The translations under genes were made by a program, and so were the position numbers. This document shows positions 60,206-64,000 of a stretch of 64,000 nt of DNA, one piece after another. This DNA comes from Chryseobacterium sp. Leaf394. Lineage in GTDB: Bacteria > Bacteroidota > Bacteroidia > Flavobacteriales > Weeksellaceae. Each line of letters begins with the position of its first letter. Position 1 is the stretch's first letter. The notes beneath the pieces were generated by a model, which did not search any database, was not told where the DNA came from, and saw nothing but the letters and a program-made list of their open reading frames with translations. The stretch lies in NCBI RefSeq assembly GCF_001424105.1, contig NZ_LMQH01000012.1, positions 386,891-450,890 of the forward strand, written 5' to 3'.

Positions 60206-61003
60206 ATGATGAAAAAAATACTTTTAACTTTTAGTTTTTCTCTCGTTCAGATTCTTGCTTACGGACAGAAAACGATTGATTTTGAATTCAGTTATCCTGA
60301 AAATTCTAATTTCGTAATTGAGCAAAGCACAAACACTTCTGGTACAATGAAAATTACCGGTTCGCCTCAAGAAATTGCTTCATTGAAAAAGGCTGGTTAT
60401 AATCAAATTAGAAAACTGAAATATGTAGTAGATTACTCGTCGGTCTACAAGACAGGGAAAAAACTTACAGATTCTTTTCCTTTTGAATTTTATTATAGCA
60501 ATGTTAGCTATGATATTGACAGTGATGGGAAAAAACAAAAAAGGGAAGGCGGCTTTCCAAATGCTATTATTAAGGGAAATTACATTGATGGAAAACCTGT
60601 AGTTGTTCAAAATTCTGATGTTCAGGCTGCAAATGATCTTCCAAAATATTTCTTATACAACTTTCCTAAGATAACGAATATGAAAGTTGGAGATTCTTTT
60701 ACCACTGATCGATCAATGGAAAGTAAAAATGGAGGAGCTTCTGTTTCGGGAATTTTAAAATATACTTTAACGAAAATTGAAGATAATTCTGCGTTATTTT
60801 CAATTGCCATTACTCAAAATAGTAATAAATCTTCAGAAATAAATCTTAAAGGAAGCGGAACTGGCGAAATGGTTTACAACCTTAAAGATAAATATATAGA
60901 ATTGGAAAAGATGACAATTAACATGACCAGTAGTGTTGCTGGTACAGTAAAAATGAACGTTGACAATACTATTATTTCAACTTATAAATTAATCTTAAAA
61001 TAG
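60206..61003 (+). CDS. Secreted protein of unknown function
   Basis: About 265 residues with signal peptide MMKKILLTFSFSLVQILAYG. The mature protein is rich in beta strands and polar residues (IDFEFSYPENSNFVIEQSTN, KVGDSFTTDRSMESKNG, KYTLTKIEDNSALFSIAITQ, EINLKGSGTGEMVYNLKDKY), suggesting a single beta-barrel or sandwich domain. A TATATTTG box (60184-60191) supports a start at ATG 60206 or 60209 over the TTG at 60170. Single gene ended by a terminator. Family not recognised. Confidence 0.78.
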   Translation: MMKKILLTFSFSLVQILAYGQKTIDFEFSYPENSNFVIEQSTNTSGTMKITGSPQEIASLKKAGYNQIRKLKYVVDYSSVYKTGKKLTDSFPFEFYYSNVSYDIDSDGKKQKREGGFPNAIIKGNYIDGKPVVVQNSDVQAANDLPKYFLYNFPKITNMKVGDSFTTDRSMESKNGGASVSGILKYTLTKIEDNSALFSIAITQNSNKSSEINLKGSGTGEMVYNLKDKYIELEKMTINMTSSVAGTVKMNVDNTIISTYKLILK

Positions 61004-61007
61004 TTTA

Positions 61008-61041
61008 AAAAAAGAGCATCAAATTTGACGCTCTTTTTTTT
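61008..61041. terminator. Bidirectional terminator
   Basis: AAAAAGAGC pairs with GCTCTTTTT, with the self-complementary TCAAATTTGA between them; T8 on the right and A7 on the left, between convergent genes. Confidence 0.88.
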
Positions 61042-61052
61042 GATAACAAAAT

Positions 61053-63164
61053 TTATTTTTTCAATTTTTTCACACCCATTTCATACAGCGCAAAAGAAAG
61101 TAAATCTGCATTTTCACTGATGACCTGGTCGGTTGCTCTTCCTGCACCGTGACCTGCATTCTTTTCAATTCTTATTAAAATTGGGTTGGCACATTTCTGT
61201 TTTTCCTGCAATTCTGCCCCGAATTTAAACGAGTGCGCCGGAACCACTCTGTCATCGTGATCACTCGTGATAATCATCGTTGATGGATAACAGATGCCTG
61301 CTTTTACATTGTGAACCGGAGAGTAGGATTTTAAATAATTAAACATCTCCTTGTTGTCTTCAGCAGTTCCGTAATCGTAAGACCAGCCTGCACCGGCAGT
61401 AAATTTGTTGTATCTCAACATATCTAAAACACCAACTCCCGGGAAAGCAACTCTTGCTAAATCAGGACGCATCGTCATCGTTGCCCCAACCAAAAGTCCA
61501 CCATTTGATCTTCCTGAAAGTGCCATGTAATCTTTTGAAGTATAGCCTTTATCCTGAAGATATTCTCCAGCTGCTATGAAATCTTCGAATACATTTTTCT
61601 TATCCATTTTCGTTCCTGCATCGTGCCATTTTTTTCCGTATTCTCCACCACCACGGATGTTTGGAACGGCATAAATTCCGCCATTTTCCATCCAGATCGC
61701 ATTGACAACGGAGAAGGAAGGCTGTAAGCTGATGTTGAAACCACCGTAAGAATACAGCATTGTCGGATTTTTACCATCCATCTTAATTCCTTTCTTATAG
61801 CTGATCATCATCGGAACTTTTGTGCCGTCTTTTGATGTGTAAAAAACCTGTTCAGAAACGTAATCTTCAGGATTGAATTTTACTTTTGGCTTCTGATACA
61901 CCTCAGATTTTCCGGTATCTGCATTAAATTTATAAGTCGTTCCCGGTGTAATATAATTGCTGAAAGAATAGTACATTTCCTTCTCCTTTTTCTTACCACC
62001 GAATCCACCAACATTCCCTTTTCCAGGCAAAGCAATTTCCCGGATAAGTTTTCCAGTTTTGTCGAACTGTTTAACTTTGTCAATCGCATCAACCATGTAC
62101 GTTGCAAAGAAATATCCTCCGCCTGAAGAAATTCCCAACACATTTTCTGTTTCAGGGATCACGTCTTTCCAGGTTGCCGGAGCTGGATTTTGGATGGTAG
62201 TTTTCACCAAACGCATATTGGGTGCATCTTTATCGGTAAAAATGTAGAGATTATCGCCGTCTGTATCCACAATATTGGCATTGATATCAAAACCGCTGTT
62301 GATCTGTAAGAAATCGCCACTCTTTTTTAAATCTTTAATATAAACTTCATTTCCATTGGTTGCATTGGCTGCAGAAATAATCAAATATCTTTCGTCTTCA
62401 GACAGGTACGCTCCTAAATATCTTCTCGGTGTTTTTTCTCCTCCGAAAATCAATTGGTCAGCAGATTGTTTTGTACCTAATTTATGATAGTAAACCTTAT
62501 GTTTATCTGTCATGCCTGAAAGCACTGTTCCTTCTTTCGGTTTATCATAACTTGAGTAATAAAAGCCTTCATCGCCCTGCCACGCAACGCCGCTGAACTT
62601 GACGTCAACAATGGTTTCATCGATTTGCTTTTTGGTAATTGCGTCGATGATGATGATCTTGTTCCAGTCGCTTCCACCTTCTGAAATGGCATAAGCTGCC
62701 AGATTTCCTTTTTTATTAAAAGACAGACTTGAAAGTGATGTTGTTCCTTTTTCAGAAAATTTATTTGGGTCTAAAAATACTTCTGTTGTTTTGGTTTTGT
62801 TATCTGTTCTGTACAAAACAGATTGTGCCTGCAGTCCGTTATTTTTATAGTAATACGTACAATCTCCTTCTTTGAAAGGTGCACCGATCTTTTCGTAATT
62901 CCAGATGTCTGTCAGTTGTTTTGCGATTTCCTGTCTGAACGGAATTTTAGATAAATAATTCTGGCTGAAAGCCACCTCTTCATCCACCCATTTTTTGGTG
63001 GGTTGGGAGTCGTTTTCCAAATCTCTGTACGGATCTGCAACGGCAGTTCCAAAGTAAGTGTCGGTTTGATTTCCTTTTATAGCTTTAGGATAATTCATTT
63101 TCTGAGAATAAATTGTTGCTGAAAACAATACTCCAGCAGTTAGCAAAATGGGTTTAAAATTCAT
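61053..63164 (-). CDS. Prolyl oligopeptidase family serine peptidase (S9A)
   Basis: Periplasmic peptidase of about 703 residues with signal peptide MNFKPILLTAGVLFSATIYSQ. The N-terminal beta-propeller (about 75-420) starts after DPYRDLENDSQPTKKWVDEE. The alpha/beta-hydrolase domain carries the Ser in SGRSNGGLLVGA, the Asp in TSDHDDRVVPAHS and the His in NAGHGAGRAT. Cleaves short peptides after proline. The open frame begins at TTG 63182, but ATG 63164 starts the signal peptide and lies just below the TATTTTTG box at 63180-63187, so it is preferred. Confidence 0.95.
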   Translation of the reverse strand: MNFKPILLTAGVLFSATIYSQKMNYPKAIKGNQTDTYFGTAVADPYRDLENDSQPTKKWVDEEVAFSQNYLSKIPFRQEIAKQLTDIWNYEKIGAPFKEGDCTYYYKNNGLQAQSVLYRTDNKTKTTEVFLDPNKFSEKGTTSLSSLSFNKKGNLAAYAISEGGSDWNKIIIIDAITKKQIDETIVDVKFSGVAWQGDEGFYYSSYDKPKEGTVLSGMTDKHKVYYHKLGTKQSADQLIFGGEKTPRRYLGAYLSEDERYLIISAANATNGNEVYIKDLKKSGDFLQINSGFDINANIVDTDGDNLYIFTDKDAPNMRLVKTTIQNPAPATWKDVIPETENVLGISSGGGYFFATYMVDAIDKVKQFDKTGKLIREIALPGKGNVGGFGGKKKEKEMYYSFSNYITPGTTYKFNADTGKSEVYQKPKVKFNPEDYVSEQVFYTSKDGTKVPMMISYKKGIKMDGKNPTMLYSYGGFNISLQPSFSVVNAIWMENGGIYAVPNIRGGGEYGKKWHDAGTKMDKKNVFEDFIAAGEYLQDKGYTSKDYMALSGRSNGGLLVGATMTMRPDLARVAFPGVGVLDMLRYNKFTAGAGWSYDYGTAEDNKEMFNYLKSYSPVHNVKAGICYPSTMIITSDHDDRVVPAHSFKFGAELQEKQKCANPILIRIEKNAGHGAGRATDQVISENADLLSFALYEMGVKKLKK

Positions 63165-63179
63165 GATGAAGGATTTTCT

Positions 63180-63187
63180 CAAAAATA
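63180..63187 (-). promoter_or_regulatory. Minus-7 box of the prolyl oligopeptidase gene
   Basis: TATTTTTG on the minus strand, inside a 38-base stretch that recurs at 63878-63915 upstream of the neighbouring gene. Confidence 0.55.
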
Positions 63188-63204
63188 AGGAATGTTGTGG
63201 GAAT

Positions 63205-63231
63205 AAAAAAAGCTTTGATAGAGGCTTTTTT
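63205..63231 (-). terminator. Terminator of the secreted-protein gene upstream
   Basis: Minus-strand AAAAAAGC/GCTTTTTT stem with an eleven-base loop and T run, 40 bases after the stop. Confidence 0.75.
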
Positions 63232-63271
63232 GTTATGCAATATCTTCGTTTTAAGAATTTGTATTACAGGA

Positions 63272-63868
63272 TTAAGGATTTAATCTTTTTAATTTTGGAT
63301 TTACTTTGTAACTGTCAATAGCATCCAAATAGACTTTGTAAAATTTTTCACTATTATTCAAAATCTTAATGCCTTCAGAAAAAAAACGTATGATTTCGGA
63401 CTTATTAGTATTATTTTCAGACAAACAATCTTTGCCATTTTCATCAAAAACCAGAACAGAAGCATATATTTCTTCCCAACTCTCATCACCATTGGCATAA
63501 ATAGTAAATAGCTCATTTTTGTTCTCAAAAAGTTTTACCTTGCTCCATACTAAAATGGGATGCCTTTCATTATTTGGTCTTAATTCTTTAGTCCATTTTC
63601 CAAATTTGTCATACATAACTTTTTGTGTATACATTGCTGAAAATACAGCATTAAATTTAAGTAAATTCAGACTTATTGTATCATTATTCTGGACAACGGG
63701 TGTCGGTACAATATCAAAATTCAGGTATCCTTTTTTGTAAATATAAGGAGTGTCAGGATTTAATGTCTTTTGGGGAGATCCAATTCCTTTTATCTTCTTT
63801 GTTTTCTGAGCTTTGCAAAATGCTGATAAAAATATTAAAATTGAAAATACAATAACTTTTCTAATCAT
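63272..63868 (-). CDS. Secreted protein of unknown function
   Basis: A 198-residue protein with signal peptide MIRKVIVFSILIFLSAFCKA. The mature chain has a Lys-rich start (QKTKKIKGIGSPQKTLN) and a mixed fold with no recognised family (YLNFDIVPTPVVQNND, FSAMYTQKVMYDKFGKWTKE, EEIYASVLVFDENGKD, GIKILNNSEKFYKVYLDAI). A TATTTTTG box at 63883-63890 (minus strand) lies 15 bases before the ATG. It follows the tRNA-Val terminator. Function unknown. Confidence 0.75.
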   Translation of the reverse strand: MIRKVIVFSILIFLSAFCKAQKTKKIKGIGSPQKTLNPDTPYIYKKGYLNFDIVPTPVVQNNDTISLNLLKFNAVFSAMYTQKVMYDKFGKWTKELRPNNERHPILVWSKVKLFENKNELFTIYANGDESWEEIYASVLVFDENGKDCLSENNTNKSEIIRFFSEGIKILNNSEKFYKVYLDAIDSYKVNPKLKRLNP

Positions 63869-63882
63869 AAATTTGAGTTTCT

Positions 63883-63890
63883 CAAAAATA
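63883..63890 (-). promoter_or_regulatory. Minus-7 box of the secreted-protein gene
   Basis: TATTTTTG on the minus strand within the second copy of the 38-base shared stretch; here a GTTCCCGGAAC palindrome lies just upstream (63897-63907). Confidence 0.55.
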
Positions 63891-63907
63891 AGGAAAGTTC
63901 CGGGAAC

Positions 63908-63940
63908 AAAAAAAGTCTCCTAATAAATTAGAAGACTTTT
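63908..63940 (-). terminator. Terminator after tRNA-Val
   Basis: Minus-strand AAAGTCTTCTAAT pairs with ATTAGGAGACTTT (one mismatch), then a T7 run, starting 1 base after the tRNA. Confidence 0.88.
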
Positions 63941-63941
63941 G

Positions 63942-64000
63942 TGGGCCCTGAGGGATTCGAACCCCCGACCCTCTGGGTGTAAACCAGATGCTCTGAACCA
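63942..64000 (-). tRNA. tRNA-Val (anticodon TAC), 5' end outside window
   Basis: Fifty-nine bases of the 3' part are visible on the minus strand. The anticodon arm is TCTGG-TTTACAC-CCAGA, with TAC at positions 34-36, reading GUA valine codons. The T arm is GGGGG-TTCGAAT-CCCTC and the 3' acceptor strand AGGGCCC with discriminator A. CCA is not encoded. The D arm is cut and the 5' acceptor strand lies beyond the window. Confidence 0.93.

Overview
The window looks like a chromosomal segment of a Chryseobacterium-like member of the Flavobacteriia (phylum Bacteroidota). The reasons are AT-rich spacers, recurrent TAnnTTTG minus-7 promoter boxes (several with TTG 19 bases upstream), few Shine-Dalgarno sites, and many families typical of this group: alternative complex III, GLPGLI, DUF3078, DUF4836-like, DUF4919, type IX secretion C-terminal domains, S46 dipeptidyl peptidase and GxxExxY. 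Genus level is inference from overall resemblance.

Layout. 1-5.4 kb: 3' part of a class A penicillin-binding protein, selO, a multi-pass membrane protein and an SPOR-like secreted protein. 5.5-14.0 kb: a six-gene act operon (actA-F) encoding the quinol:cytochrome c oxidoreductase called alternative complex III, closed by a strong terminator. 14.2-21.2 kb: secreted and lipoproteins, apt, a TPR membrane protein, ribH, a three-gene glutathionylspermidine-synthase-like module resembling E. coli ygiB-ygiC, and a zinc metallopeptidase. 21.4-25 kb: coaX and tadA converging on a hexanucleotide repeat, then three secreted proteins. 25.1-29.9 kb: the sufA, sufB, sufC, sufD iron-sulfur assembly genes, with a foreign-looking 627 bp inverted-repeat element carrying a frameshifted GxxExxY gene between sufB and sufC.

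30-37.9 kb: DUF3078 protein, rhomboid protease, dprA, gdhA, a low-complexity secreted protein, a DUF1801 protein, a decayed partial copy of a YkgJ-type gene, the intact YkgJ gene and a group III truncated haemoglobin. 37.9-47.3 kb: a long minus-strand run (hflX, DUF4919, a CPA1 antiporter, alkD, lipoprotein, two DUF4836-like proteins, a DUF6122-like protein, a ChaA-type antiporter). 47.5-53.8 kb: a LytTR regulator and a TPR histidine kinase that overlap tail to tail, next to a three-gene surface-protein cassette. 53.9-64 kb: META lipoprotein, DPP7-type peptidase, stress protein, a decayed toxin-antitoxin locus split by a 148 bp MITE, methylmalonyl-CoA mutase large subunit, secreted protein, prolyl oligopeptidase, another secreted protein and a tRNA-Val cut by the window end.

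Most of the window is ordinary core genome. The most unusual structures are the inverted-repeat GxxExxY element in the suf cluster, with a slippery-type heptamer exactly at its frame break; the MITE with two mirrored hairpins inside a dead toxin gene; the GGTTAA-type arrays between convergent genes; and the partial YkgJ duplication.
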